DNA of 64,000 nucleotides from Pseudovirgaria hyperparasitica (lineage: Eukaryota > Ascomycota > Dothideomycetes > Acrospermales > Acrospermaceae): assembly GCF_010093815.1 (NCBI RefSeq), contig NW_022985569.1, forward strand, positions 62,001 through 126,000, written 5' to 3'. How positions within the stretch are numbered: position 1 is the first letter of the stretch; each line of letters begins with the position of its first letter. Under the pieces are notes generated by a model. That model searched no databases. It had not been told where the DNA came from and saw nothing but the letters and a program-made list of their open reading frames with translations. Positions 1 to 9,789 of the stretch are shown one piece after another. The position numbers and the translations under genes are program-made.

Positions 1-499
1 GCTTAACCCGGACCCCGCGAAACGTGTCACAAGCGAGGTGAATAGACACCTCCTGCAGACTTGGTCCAATTGCTAATGAATCCTATAGCAAGCTCTAAAG
101 CATATCTGGCTCACAGCTAAGACCGCTGGTGACCGTAACTTGTTGCCTGAAATCCAAGCATACGTCGCAAAGGCTCGGCTCAAACGTGGTATCGAGATTG
201 TCAAGCTGGCCAATCGTATCGAAGCTTTGAAGATGCAAGAAGACGATGAAGGAGAAGCCCCTGGAGAGGCAGATGTTCCGGCCAACGCGCGACAAGCGGC
301 AGGGGAAGCGGTTGCAACACATGTAGCCGGGTCTTCTTCGAAACCTGGTTTGTCGACTTCAGATGAACCAGCGAAGAAAAGCTTAAGCAAAGCTGCTAAG
401 AGCGCCATTTTCCGGGAAGTCGTTTTAGCAAAGGTTCGAGAGATGAAGGCAAATGAGGATAAGGAGAAGTTCGAGAAGACGGCCACAATGAAAAAGTGA
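1..499 (+). CDS. Calcium/calmodulin-dependent protein kinase, C-terminal part (5' end outside window)
   Basis: Two exons are visible: 1-37 and 89-499. The intron 38-88 has a GTGAAT donor, a GCTAATGA branch-like site and a TATAG acceptor, and both exons are in phase. The 148 visible residues begin with the end of a Ser/Thr kinase domain: DPAKRVTSEQALKHIWLT is the usual subdomain XI arginine region and closing helix. They continue into LLPEIQAYVAKARLKRG and IVKLANRIEALKMQ, which matches the conserved regulatory tail that follows the catalytic domain in fungal CaMKI/II-like kinases and probably carries the autoinhibitory and calmodulin-binding helix. The last 90 residues are acidic, then Ala/Ser/Lys rich, and look disordered. 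The role (phosphorylating substrates in response to Ca2+/calmodulin) comes from the family. The catalytic loop lies outside the window and cannot be checked. Confidence 0.85.
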
Positions 500-1118
500 G
501 GTACGATTATATTTTGGGGGATCCTAAGACATCGTTTGCTTGGGCCGCCGACCAATCATGGCCTTGACTCATACCGGTAGCAACATAGCACATGCCCGTA
601 CGTCCATGAAAGCGATACCCTTCATGAGATAGTCGCAGGCGGGATATGTGTGTTCAATAACCTGCTTGTATATCTTGCAGTACTCTTTTCATGAAAGTCA
701 TTTTTGCAGCGAACCTATCCAGGATGACTGGCCAATTCCGGCGAGCATTCCATTGTTGTTGATCCTGCGGGAATGTTGTGGTGGTTGTGGCTTGTAGACA
801 GAGGCGCTTGGAGCAGGTAGTACCTTTTTATCTAAACGACGACAACATCATGCCACGATACGCTTTACAATAGCTTTGTGAATAGCTACGCAGGGTATCT
901 TAGGTGGCTTGTGAAGGAGCACATAAATATAAGTCAATCACGTGATACCGTCACGGACCTTCCAATAACCCGCCCAACTCGAACCGGCAGGGATCGCAAA
1001 CGCGCAATTGAAGAAAGCTCAATAACAACGTCGCGCCAACGTATCAACCCGCATTTCAAACCACGATTAGCAGTACTAGGACTCAGTGCATTACGCTGCA
1101 ATCCCAATTCCATTCAAG
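500..1118. other. Intergenic: kinase 3' region and bromodomain gene promoter
   Basis: No coding signal was recognised. A perfect 8-bp palindrome TCACGTGA (938-945) lies about 175 bp before the next start codon. This is the CACGTG core bound by bHLH factors such as Cbf1 in fungi. A functional role is inferred from position only. Confidence 0.4.
938..945. promoter_or_regulatory. TCACGTGA palindrome (CACGTG E-box core)
   Basis: About 175 bp upstream of the Rsc4-like start codon; the second copy in the window is before palC. Confidence 0.35.
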
Positions 1119-3717
1119 ATGGAGCGCGAAGGCAAGCGGAAGGGTGCGCCGGGCGCATCGCCAGACAACGCAGGGCGCTCAGCCAAAAGACAGAAACTAC
1201 CTGTAAGTCGATTCTCTTTGAGCAACGTGCGCATGCGTAAGCTTGCGGTAGCTGCATCATGATGGAAAGGACGCGAGGAGTGCGGGCTGCGAGATCTTAA
1301 GCCGCAAGGCGATCGCGACGCTTGGGGTTTGTCCAGAAACGACCTTGCGGACCTACCCACCTCTCCTCCGCGTTAAGACCTCAAAATATTCGCACGGGTT
1401 TGATGCAGAGCGATCAACTCAAATTTCTCTTGGGAAGAAACCCACGAGCCATGGTAGCCACTGCTAACATATCGCTAATTGCATCAGGAACCCGTACAAG
1501 GCGCAGAGACACCAGAGACCACGACGGAGATGGGACAGTTGTTCCTCAATTCGATCACTTCGGCTAAAGATAAGACGTAAGCACATTGCAAAAGATCCAT
1601 TTGTTTCTCTCTAGATTCCAGCTTTGGAAGTGCTCAGGTTTCAATGTGCTAACATCACTACAGTGGTCGACCTATCGCAAATGCATTCCTCACTCTTCCT
1701 AACGCCGTACTGTGTTCCCCAGACAAGAAATAAATGAATATTTGAACTGATGAGCTTCACAGAAGGATGTACCTGGATATTATGAAGAGGTCAAATTACC
1801 TATGGCGCTTGATACTATACAGGTACGCATGTGAATAGGGAACATACAACCAATCTTGATAGACCATGAATGCTCAGCAAAATCTAAAGAGATGGAAGAG
1901 CGAAATGAGTTCGACAGAGATGCTGACATTTGTCATCAGGAAAAACTGAGCAACAAACAATATCCGACGCTGGCAGCATTAGAAAGCGACTTTAAGCGCT
2001 TGGTCACGAACGCAAAAATGTTCAACGAAAAGACGTCAGCAATCTATCTCGATGCAGAAAGAGTTCGAAAGACAGCTTCGAATTGGATGACCCGATACAA
2101 CCCTGCATACAAGGTGGCAGGATACTCAGCCGTCGCAACGCCTATACCAGGCGAAGAAATATCGACGCCCATCTTGAAGATCTCTACACCTCGCCCCATG
2201 AATTCTACACCAGTCGCACCAAGCACACAGAAATTGCGTCTCACAAACGCAGCCCGGCCACCACCGGAAACACCTGCCACAACTCGTCCAAAACGAGGCG
2301 CTGTCAGAGAAAAGGAGTCCGAGTCTACATCACCCGACGATGCGGGGAAAAGTCTCCAGGACGCTCAAATTGCAGTCATCGATTATATGATAAATTATAC
2401 CGAAGAGTATTATTTCACCGGAACTAAGACAGAGATTCTAAGAGCTTTTACTGACTATTGCATAGAGACTTAAATATCTTCGAGCCATTCGTTACAAAAC
2501 CCCCCCGCACTCTTGGCGACTACTACTCTATCATAAAATACCCTGTAGCTTTAAACGGCATCAAGAAAAAGTGTGAAGGCAAGTTCCACAGGGGGAAAGC
2601 GACTGACGTAACCGAGTTCCCGACATGGGAAGCGTTCGAAGAGGAAGTATCGTATATTTGGAAGAATGCCAAAACATACAATGAAGATGGTAGCGACATA
2701 TTCAACCTTGCACTCGAATTTGAAGTAAGTCCCATGCGAAACTACATTGGACTGCTTTTTGACAACATTTAGACAATATTCAAGGAAAGACTTGCTGAGG
2801 CCAAACGAGACGTCCCGGGACCCTCCCACCCTACCATCAAACTAAAGATGCCTGCTCAGAAACCGGCTGCACGTCTTTCACTGAAGTTTCCAGGCAAAGG
2901 AAGTCCGAGTGTTGGCTCACCTGCGCCAGCCACACCAGACGGTCGCTCGTCTGCTACCCCTGGTGTGATCATCGACAGTGGTGCTTTAGCTCGCCAGCAG
3001 CAGCATATTAAGGCCAGTATAAATGGCAGTCAACAGCCATCACAGAGCCAGCCTGCTCCAGGGTCTGCACCTCCTGTCAATGGCACCAAGGGCAATGGCG
3101 TGAAGGGCGAAGTCCAACATGCAAGTTCACCACGAGCTGTAGCGAACGGTGTCTCGCATATTGCAATGCCCCCGCCACCACCACATGTGGCTCCACGACC
3201 GCCGACTGTGAGTCCTTTGTCTTTCCAGCACAACGTGCCCTTACAGCAGCAATATCATGCTGCTCCTTCTACCGCCAGAGATGATACTCGCCGGAAGAAG
3301 GATCTGGAGATCATACTACCCAACATACAACTTAGCACCAACCCGGCTTTACGCTCTACTCCACAGTGGAAACTCAACATACAGTCACATCCTCATCTCA
3401 CGCATCAGTCTGTTACCTGCACGCTTCCAGCATCGCAGCACATCCTTCAAGTCATCCCAACTATCCCAGTCGCGAATACCGCACGACCTTATCGACTTTT
3501 TGTCACCATCAATGGTACTAAGCTGACCCAAGCTATACGACCTGGTCCAGGTGAACATGAACGCGAAAAAGACCATCCTCCATACGACGTCAAGCTTGGA
3601 CCAGGCGTCAACAGAATCGAAGTAGAGCTCCTCGCAGGTAGCGACACGAAGGGCGGCAAGAAGGAAGAAGTCCTACGAGAGGTTTGTACCATATTTGTCA
3701 ACCTACTCCGACCGTAG
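1119..3717 (+). CDS. rsc4: Tandem-bromodomain subunit of an RSC-type chromatin-remodelling complex (Rsc4-like)
   Basis: Seven exons join in phase: 1119-1202, 1488-1576, 1664-1706, 1763-1822, 1940-2406, 2466-2724 and 2773-3717, giving 648 residues. Bromodomain 1 (about residues 35-130) has GRPIANAFLTLP, PGYYEEVKLPMALDTI and the acetyl-lysine Asn in NAKMFNEKTS. Bromodomain 2 (about 230-345) has IFEPFVTKPP, DYYSIIKYPVAL and NAKTYNEDGS with the second conserved Asn. After a Pro/Gln/Ser-rich linker the C-terminus (about 500-648) forms a predicted beta-rich domain with PYRLFVTINGTKL, as in fungal RSC bromodomain proteins. The family reads acetylated histones in the nucleus. The start ATG gives a basic N-terminus with KRKGAPG and AKRQKL, a likely nuclear signal. 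The first intron (285 nt) is long for this window and could hide a small exon. Rsc4 rather than Rsc1/2 is suggested by the absence of a BAH domain. Confidence 0.85.
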
Positions 3718-4817
3718 GTGTCTGTACGACCTTTTTCTGGTGGTTACGCCGGGCGTTCGGTTATGTTAGGTTCTCAAAATACGTCAGTCGAGGAGACTGT
3801 TCTACGTGGTATGGGAAGTTTCAGGCGTCTATTCTCCTTTATAACACGTTGCGTAGCTGCAACTACAGAGTACCGGCGTTTAGCATTATGGTGGTCACTA
3901 CATCACTGTGGAACACTGGCACTACAACACGCTAGATGCTCGACTGCTAATAGCCACTGTCCCGATGTGTAACAAGTACATGGTCTCATATGGGAACTTC
4001 TCGCTGAGTACATCAGACTCGACGCTGATATGCATGTGGTCGATTGCGTGGCTCGTAGTATTTCAGCTCAATTCCATGATAGAACGTTGGCAATATAAAC
4101 CCATGGTTCTTGCGTTCCATAGAGGGCAAGCATTCCTTTGCAGAATTATATTCCATACCACACCTGTCTATTTCCTTTGGGTCAAGCCTTCGAGGCTCAA
4201 AAACATGTATTGACAAGGTAAATGCACAGTATAGCTACCGACTCAACGAGCACTCGTGACGTACGCAAAGACTCCTGCCTTTATCTCGGCTTAGACTTTT
4301 GTAGTCAGGCAGGCGAATAATATTATATATATCAAGAACGGCTCCTGCCACTACAGGATAAAAGCTACCTAAACACAGGGACAAGGTGCGGAGTTAGGGA
4401 CGTAGACGGATTTAACGGAGTGTTGGGCTCGTACATAGGATTCGCAGTCGTAAATATCGTGGTTTTCTCACGCTTGAAAGGCGGGAAAATCAGGAGCCAA
4501 CGGCCCGGAATAAGATTCTTTCACGCTTGTAGCTCGGAAGGGAGGAGTTGCCTACAGTAGCGTGCCAGTGAGATCCGTTTGCACAACACTAGAAACGCAA
4601 TAACCTATCGCTAAATTAACGAATTCAGAAAGATCGACATGTTTCATTTCAACCAATGCGTTTCCTTTCTACTTCACAATTATATACAGATCACAGGCCG
4701 CGAACTCGGACTATGCGAGCTTCTGATAACGGACGTGACGGAAAAGAATTATATAAACAAGTGTGAACGCCTTGATTAACATATCATATTCATTCAATAC
4801 TTCTTCAACTCCCAATC
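3718..4817. other. Intergenic: 3' region and oxidoreductase promoter
   Basis: No gene recognised over 1.1 kb. A TATA-like octamer TATATAAA sits at 4750-4757, 61 bp before the next start codon, followed by a CAATAC/CTTCAACTCCC leader typical of fungal transcription start regions. Confidence 0.4.
4750..4757 (+). promoter_or_regulatory. Candidate TATA box
   Basis: TATATAAA lies 61 bp upstream of the ATG at 4818. Spacing and sequence fit a fungal core promoter, but no transcript start is known. Confidence 0.35.
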
Positions 4818-5886
4818 ATGAAAGCCCTCATCTTTAATGGCAAGGACGCACAACTAGTCACAGACCGCAAGCGCCCTGCCCTTCGCAACAACTTCATCCT
4901 GATCCGTACCATTGCTGTAGCACTCAATCCATATGACTGGAAGACTCTGGACTATGCTATGCCAGGCTGCTTGATTGGGTGTGACTTTGCGGGCACCGTC
5001 GAGGAAGTCGGCCCTGGCGTCACAAAGCCATGGAAACAAGGCGATCGAGTTTGCGGTACTGCACACGGAGTAAACGCCACCCAACCAGAGGACGGGGCGT
5101 TTGCCGAGTGGATCGTTGCGAAGGGAGATGTATGTATGCGGATTCCGGCAAGCATGTCGTTTGAGGAAGCCTCTGGGATTGGGATGGCAGCGATTACGAG
5201 CGGGCAGGCGATGTTCCAGAAGATGGAGATGAGTCTGCCGACGAAGCCGATTGAAAAGAAGGAATATTTGCTCGTCTATGGAGGTAGCACGGTTTGCGGG
5301 ACGCTTGCTGTTCAGTATGCGAACATGTGAGCCTCCAATGCAACTTTCGTGAATTTCGAGCTGATCATGTAGCGCTGGATACTCGGTCATCACGACATGT
5401 TCCCCAAGAAATTTCGAGCTGTGTACGTCTCGAGGCGCAGAGGCGACATTCGATTACAACGACCCAGACTGTGGCCAGAAGATCCACGATTTCACCAAAG
5501 GGAAGCTAAAGCTCTGTTATGACACGATCGGTTCAGACGAAGGCATTCAGATCTGTATGACTGCTTTAACGACTGAGTCCGGATCAAGGTACGGGACACT
5601 CGCAATGAAACCGATACCTCGTCAAGATGTCATCTATACGGATAGCATCTGTTTGAAGGCCCTGGGCGAGGACATTCCAATGTTTCCTGTGACCAAAGAG
5701 GATTATGATTTTGGAAAATTGATCACTGGTGCGACAGAGCAGCTTTTGGCTGATCAGAGGCTACGTCCTCATCCCATCAAGAAGTGCGAAAAGGGTCTTG
5801 CAGGTATCATCGATGGCATAGATTTCATGAAGACTGGACAAGTGAGCGGGGAGAAGTTGGTCTATGTTGTTTCAGAGACGCCTTAG
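4818..5886 (+). CDS. Zinc-independent MDR oxidoreductase, trans-enoyl-reductase (ToxD/LovC-like) family
   Basis: Exons 4818-5326 and 5373-5886 (46-nt intron, GTGAGC donor, GTAG acceptor) give 340 residues, the usual length of fungal enoyl-reductase-like MDR proteins. The N-terminal GroES-like half holds VALNPYDWK, GCDFAGTVEEVG and GDRVCG. The cofactor half begins with LLVYGGSTVCGTLAVQYA, the glycine-rich NADPH turn, and the second exon resumes with AGYSVITTCSPRNF. The Cys/His set that binds structural or catalytic zinc in alcohol dehydrogenases is absent, as expected for this subgroup. Substrate cannot be predicted. Some relatives act in trans with polyketide synthases, but no synthase is nearby, so a free-standing quinone or enone reductase is equally possible. 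The stop seen just after the first exon is removed by splicing, and the frame across the junction reads a standard Rossmann fold. Confidence 0.85.
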
Positions 5887-6294
5887 ATAGCAGAGGTGAT
5901 TGAGATGATTTGGCTACTCGAGGAGTACTAGCACGACAAGACTCTTCTGCCTCGTTGAATCATCCATTCTTTCTAACATTGCCGATGTGTTCATGTTCGC
6001 ACTAACAAGTCATTGGGATTCAGAAAGCCATGTGAAGAGATACGCCTACTTCTGTGAGTAGTGTGGCTGAAGTATGTATAGAGCGGGTGTTTTCGTAGAC
6101 GACGAGTGTCCAACGAACGGCCTTCTCAATCTTGCGTTCCTGCATACGCGTCTTACTGGCCCATTACAGTCCTTTCTACGCTTCCAGGAATAGACTTCGA
6201 AGTCTCTGAAGCTGACTGAACCTCGACCAATCCTATCCCGAGTTGAAGACCGGGCACAAACATCAACCTTTGCCGCTGAATAAATCTTCAACCA
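5887..6294. other. Intergenic: 3' region of the oxidoreductase
   Basis: No gene, repeat or regulatory site recognised. Confidence 0.5.
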
Positions 6295-6810
6295 TGCAGT
6301 TTCTCAATACTCCATCCATCACACTCGAGGAGTTGTCTGATCACAAAGCTAATCGATATGCGATTCTGTCATCTAAGTGATACTCGATTACCCTCCCATG
6401 ACTGCAGAATGTTCCCAAGATACTTCGTAATTAATCTAGCCGTCAAAAGGTAGAAAGCCTCTGCAGACTTGTGAAATATCATGGCTTTGAATGGATTTAC
6501 GTCGATTCTGTCTATATCGATACCCATAGCAGCACAGAGTTGGCAGAGTCCCTGAATACTAGGTAATCTTAGTATCATGACGGCAGATCGTGTATGATTT
6601 CTGTATCTGGTGTCCAGCCTACCTACAAACCCGAGTCTAGGGAGCCCGACGATATGCCATCATATCAAGCGCAAGTCGCACACGTTGACAATACCAGAAA
6701 CATAATTGGGTCGAACTTGGCTGGAGTCTGCAAGAGCTGATCGCAAACCCATATTGGATAATCCTCGCGGAAGACTTGGTATTCATTGATACAAATCTCT
6801 AGGAACGTGC
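6295..6810 (+). pseudogene. Decayed HET-domain (heterokaryon incompatibility) gene, treated as a fossil
   Basis: Reading the plus strand in pieces shows the landmark blocks of the fungal HET domain in the right order. The start resembles MQFLNTPSITLEEL followed by RYAILS (family: RLLN...YAILSHTW). About 150 bases on comes FEWIYVDSVYID (family: YxWxWIDTCCID), and near 6720 a GWSLQELIA block (family: GWTLQELIAP). The spacing fits one ancestral domain. The gene is broken by several disruptions and no full-length product is possible. No neighbour looks like an incompatibility partner. HET genes are numerous and turn over fast in filamentous ascomycetes, so a dead copy between two housekeeping-type genes is not surprising. 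The family assignment rests on three motif blocks. Confidence 0.65.
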
Positions 6811-7662
6811 TGGCGTGTGAACGGTGTCGAGATGCAGGCGTACAGACGGATCAATTGCAGCATATTCATCGCATTACCCAACCCATCTGTTGGCTACGTT
6901 CGAACGCGCCCGTAATGATCACACCGATCGTGTTTGCGGATAAACATTCTCAACTGGCCAATCGTTTGGAGCTGGCGGACGTGACAGGCCAGACCATGAA
7001 GTTTAGCGACCCTTAAAGACCTTATAATAGCGAGGCATACTTCAGGGTCACTTCGCCGCGATGATTGAAGACTGGGCTTGTACGCGGCTGGGTAGTACAG
7101 AATGCTGCGGCTAGATATTATCCTAAGAAGGGATCCACAGGCATTTAGTTCCTCTAGCGCAGTCAGCCCTGTGTCTAAGCCTCAATACCACATGCAATTG
7201 TAGACCATGAGATAATCATTATGCTCTGCGTAATTATTAGGTTACTTGTCTTCTGAGTCATGTCAATGTTCACTCTAATCATATATTGAGCATCGAGGCT
7301 TCATCACGAGCACTTGTCGCTTGTTTTTGCAACTATGAAACACAGTGATACTGTGGATAGTCGCTACTAGTCTCTTGGCTGACGGAGTCCAAGACACCAG
7401 CGCAGTCTTGGTTTGCACGTGGATCTCGACTACACGATAATTACTAGTTACGGCATAGTGTGTACGTCAAAACATTGTGTTTTCTGTTGGATCTTCATTC
7501 TTTGAGGCTGTGAAGTCTGGGCAGCAAATTAGCATAAAGACGCTCTTTGTAGTTATACCAGCAAAGCATAATCTGTGCCACCATTACTCCATTGCTCATA
7601 ACCTACCACGATCCTTATCCAAGACACAAGAATTTCATATTCTCGACCCGATAACATCAACA
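6811..7662. other. Intergenic, possibly the decayed 3' part of the HET relic
   Basis: Short open stretches (for example 6786-7016) have no recognisable motif. The 3' half of the HET relic may extend here, but nothing in it could be matched. Confidence 0.35.
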
Positions 7663-8233
7663 ATGGCTGGAATACTCGGATACGTACCCTTTGTGGCCGC
7701 GATCTTCCTCATCTGTTGCAGCGTCGTCTTAATGGGACTGTCAGGAAGCCAAATCGCCGGTGTAGTCGAGCCCGATCCTCTCTACATTGCGATCATTTCG
7801 TGCGCAGTCGCAATCACACTCCTCGTCATTGGGTCTTTCTTTCTCCCGGGTCTCGTGCCGTTGAACACATCTGTATAGTTGCCTTCTCATAGCTTTCGGC
7901 TTTTTCAAAAACAATTGCTGACACGTTTCATAGCGCACCAGTCCTACTAAGGGTAAACTTATCGGAAATATCTGCATCTACCTTGTTGCACTTGTACTAT
8001 CGGTACTCAACGTCGCTTGGTTTGAGATCGAGTCAAGCGGCGGATGGGCGTCTGATTACGAATGCTACTCCTATACTGGTGCCGACTGCAGGATCATTCG
8101 GACAATGAAGGCCTTTACAATTATCAGCATGGTCTGCACCGTCGTCATTACTGGAAGCCTTGTTGGACGTCTTTTCATGTTCCGCAATACTGTCGGTGTG
8201 CCAGCGAAGGGTGCTGAGAATGGCTCTGCATGA
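7663..8233 (+). CDS. Small four-helix membrane protein, function unknown
   Basis: Exons 7663-7872 and 7934-8233 join in phase 0 across a 61-nt intron (GTATAG donor, CATAG acceptor) to give 169 residues. Four hydrophobic segments are visible: FVAAIFLICCSVVLMGL near residues 8-25, PLYIAIISCAVAITLLVIGS near 40-60, GNICIYLVALVLSVLNV near 78-95, and AFTIISMVCTVVITGSLVG near 133-150. A short extracytosolic loop (WFEIESSGGW...YECYSYTGADC) carries two cysteines. The layout resembles small fungal MARVEL or SUR7-like tetraspan proteins, but no diagnostic motif of either is present. Short N- and C-termini leave little cytosolic mass. The ATG context (TCAACAATGG) is good for a fungal start. Confidence 0.7.
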
Positions 8234-8836
8234 GTAAAATGGATCTCAGTTATGAGAAATAAACAGCAACGTGATAATGGTAATGGTGATGGTAATGATA
8301 AATATAATGGTAACGAATGGTAATGGTAATGGTACGTAACAGTAATGCGATGGGATGGATGAGGGTGTAATGTCTAATGGATAATTTCAATACGCAATGA
8401 GAGATCTCGCTTCGTACCATACGCTAGCCGTAACACGTTAGTGAGCTTTTCTAAGTTTTGGATATCTCCGATTCCTATCTCCGACTACGGCTCCGCCTTC
8501 GAACTTCATCTTGACATCTAGTTCTTCGGCAAACAGTGCAATTAATCAACCGGACTACCCATAGGCTCATTATAGTCTTATTCTAATTCAAGGCACCCGT
8601 AAGCCAATACGGCTGAGGGCTCTACGAAACATTAACAAGTAGTGCTGTAATACTGACATCTATTCACTGTACGAGACAAAGCATTCCAACCAAAAACTTG
8701 GGCTGACCATATAGCTGAGTTGTTGGACATCTTTGATATCATCTGGCCCGGGAGTTCTGTACTTACCAGCAAACACCAATAATTGAAAGATTCGACGAAT
8801 TACACCTTCAGTCGGACTCGTTCAATCGCCGGTGTT
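8234..8836. other. Intergenic with hexanucleotide-like repeat
   Basis: Holds an imperfect GGTAAT/GGTGAT repeat (about 8271-8334) just after the stop of the membrane-protein gene; otherwise no signal recognised. Confidence 0.5.
8271..8334. repeat. Imperfect (GGTAAT)n microsatellite
   Basis: Units GGTAAT, GGTGAT and GATAAT alternate over about 64 bp in the 3' flank of the preceding gene. Confidence 0.7.
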
Positions 8837-9789
8837 ATGGTCTGTCCCGATTGTTTTGCTGGCTATGAGAAGCCTGAAGTTGATCCCAAAGGCTATGTGA
8901 CCACACTCCACGGCCTTCAAACCTACGTCGTCGAACCCGAAGGCGAAGTGAAGGGCATCATCGTTATGGTCCCGGACGCTTTCGGTTGGGTATTTGCTAA
9001 TAATCGTGCTCTTTGCGACAATTATGCCAAGAAGAGCCAATGCAGAGTTTATCTCCCTGACTTCATGCAAGGTAAGTCCCAAAGCCTCCAGCTTGATACT
9101 TGTATCGAGCTAATTGATACGTGCTCAGACACGCCCGTGTCCGTGACCATCCTCCCTCTTCTCAACAACATCTTGCGCAAAAACAGCTGGTGGAACACGC
9201 TCTGGAAACCGTACGTTCGACTCTTCCTCTATCCCTCTTACGCTCTGACCCCGGCAGTTTATACGTCGCACAAGCAATCTACGGCATGGCGCCCTTTATC
9301 TACTATAACCGCTTCGGCAGCTCCTGGCCTATCGTGAAGTCCTTCTTCACCTCCCTGCGAACTCATGAAGCTGCCTCACTTCCCATCGGCGCTGCCGGCT
9401 TCTGCTGGGGCGGCAAGCATATTTTTAATCTAGCTCATGGACATCTCGCACCGAACTCTAAGCCTCTAGTCGACGCTGTATACACAGCGCACCCGTCTAA
9501 CCTGGCTATTCCAGCTGAGATCGAGAAGGTGGTCAAGCCGGTCAGTTTGGCAATGGGAACGCAAGACTTTGCTTTGAGTGTCGAGAAAACGAAGGAGATC
9601 GAGAAGGTGTTGAAGGGGATTGAGGAGAGGGAGGGAGTGGAGAGTGAGGTCGTGTTCTATGAGGGTGCGGGTCATGGGTTTGCCGTCAGAGCAGATCCAG
9701 GTAATAAGGAGGTGGGAAGGATGGCGGTTGCCGCGGAGGATCAAGCTGTGGAGTGGTTTAGGAAGTGTTTTGCAAAAGTGGCCTATTAG
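8837..9789 (+). CDS. Dienelactone hydrolase family alpha/beta-hydrolase
   Basis: Exons 8837-9071, 9129-9210 and 9258-9789 give 282 residues, the normal size for fungal DLH-like proteins. The DLH triad is intact: nucleophile Cys at about 155 in GFCWGGKH, Asp at about 209 in MGTQDFAL, and His at about 245 in GAGHGFAVR. The N-terminus (MVCPDCFAGYEKP) and the early strand GIIVMVPDAFGW are typical. The family hydrolyses ester or lactone bonds. Bacterial members open dienelactones from catechol breakdown, whereas most fungal members have unknown substrates and are cytosolic. No catechol dioxygenase or aromatic-catabolism gene is nearby. The ATG at 8837 was chosen because upstream codons of the open frame contain no other ATG and the family begins at this point. 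The two introns have GTAAGT and GTACGT donors. Confidence 0.88.

Noticed and set aside
4818-9789. Secondary-metabolite or aromatic-catabolism cluster (enoyl reductase plus dienelactone hydrolase)
   Set aside because: No synthase, dioxygenase, transporter or cluster regulator lies between or beside them; both are common single genes.
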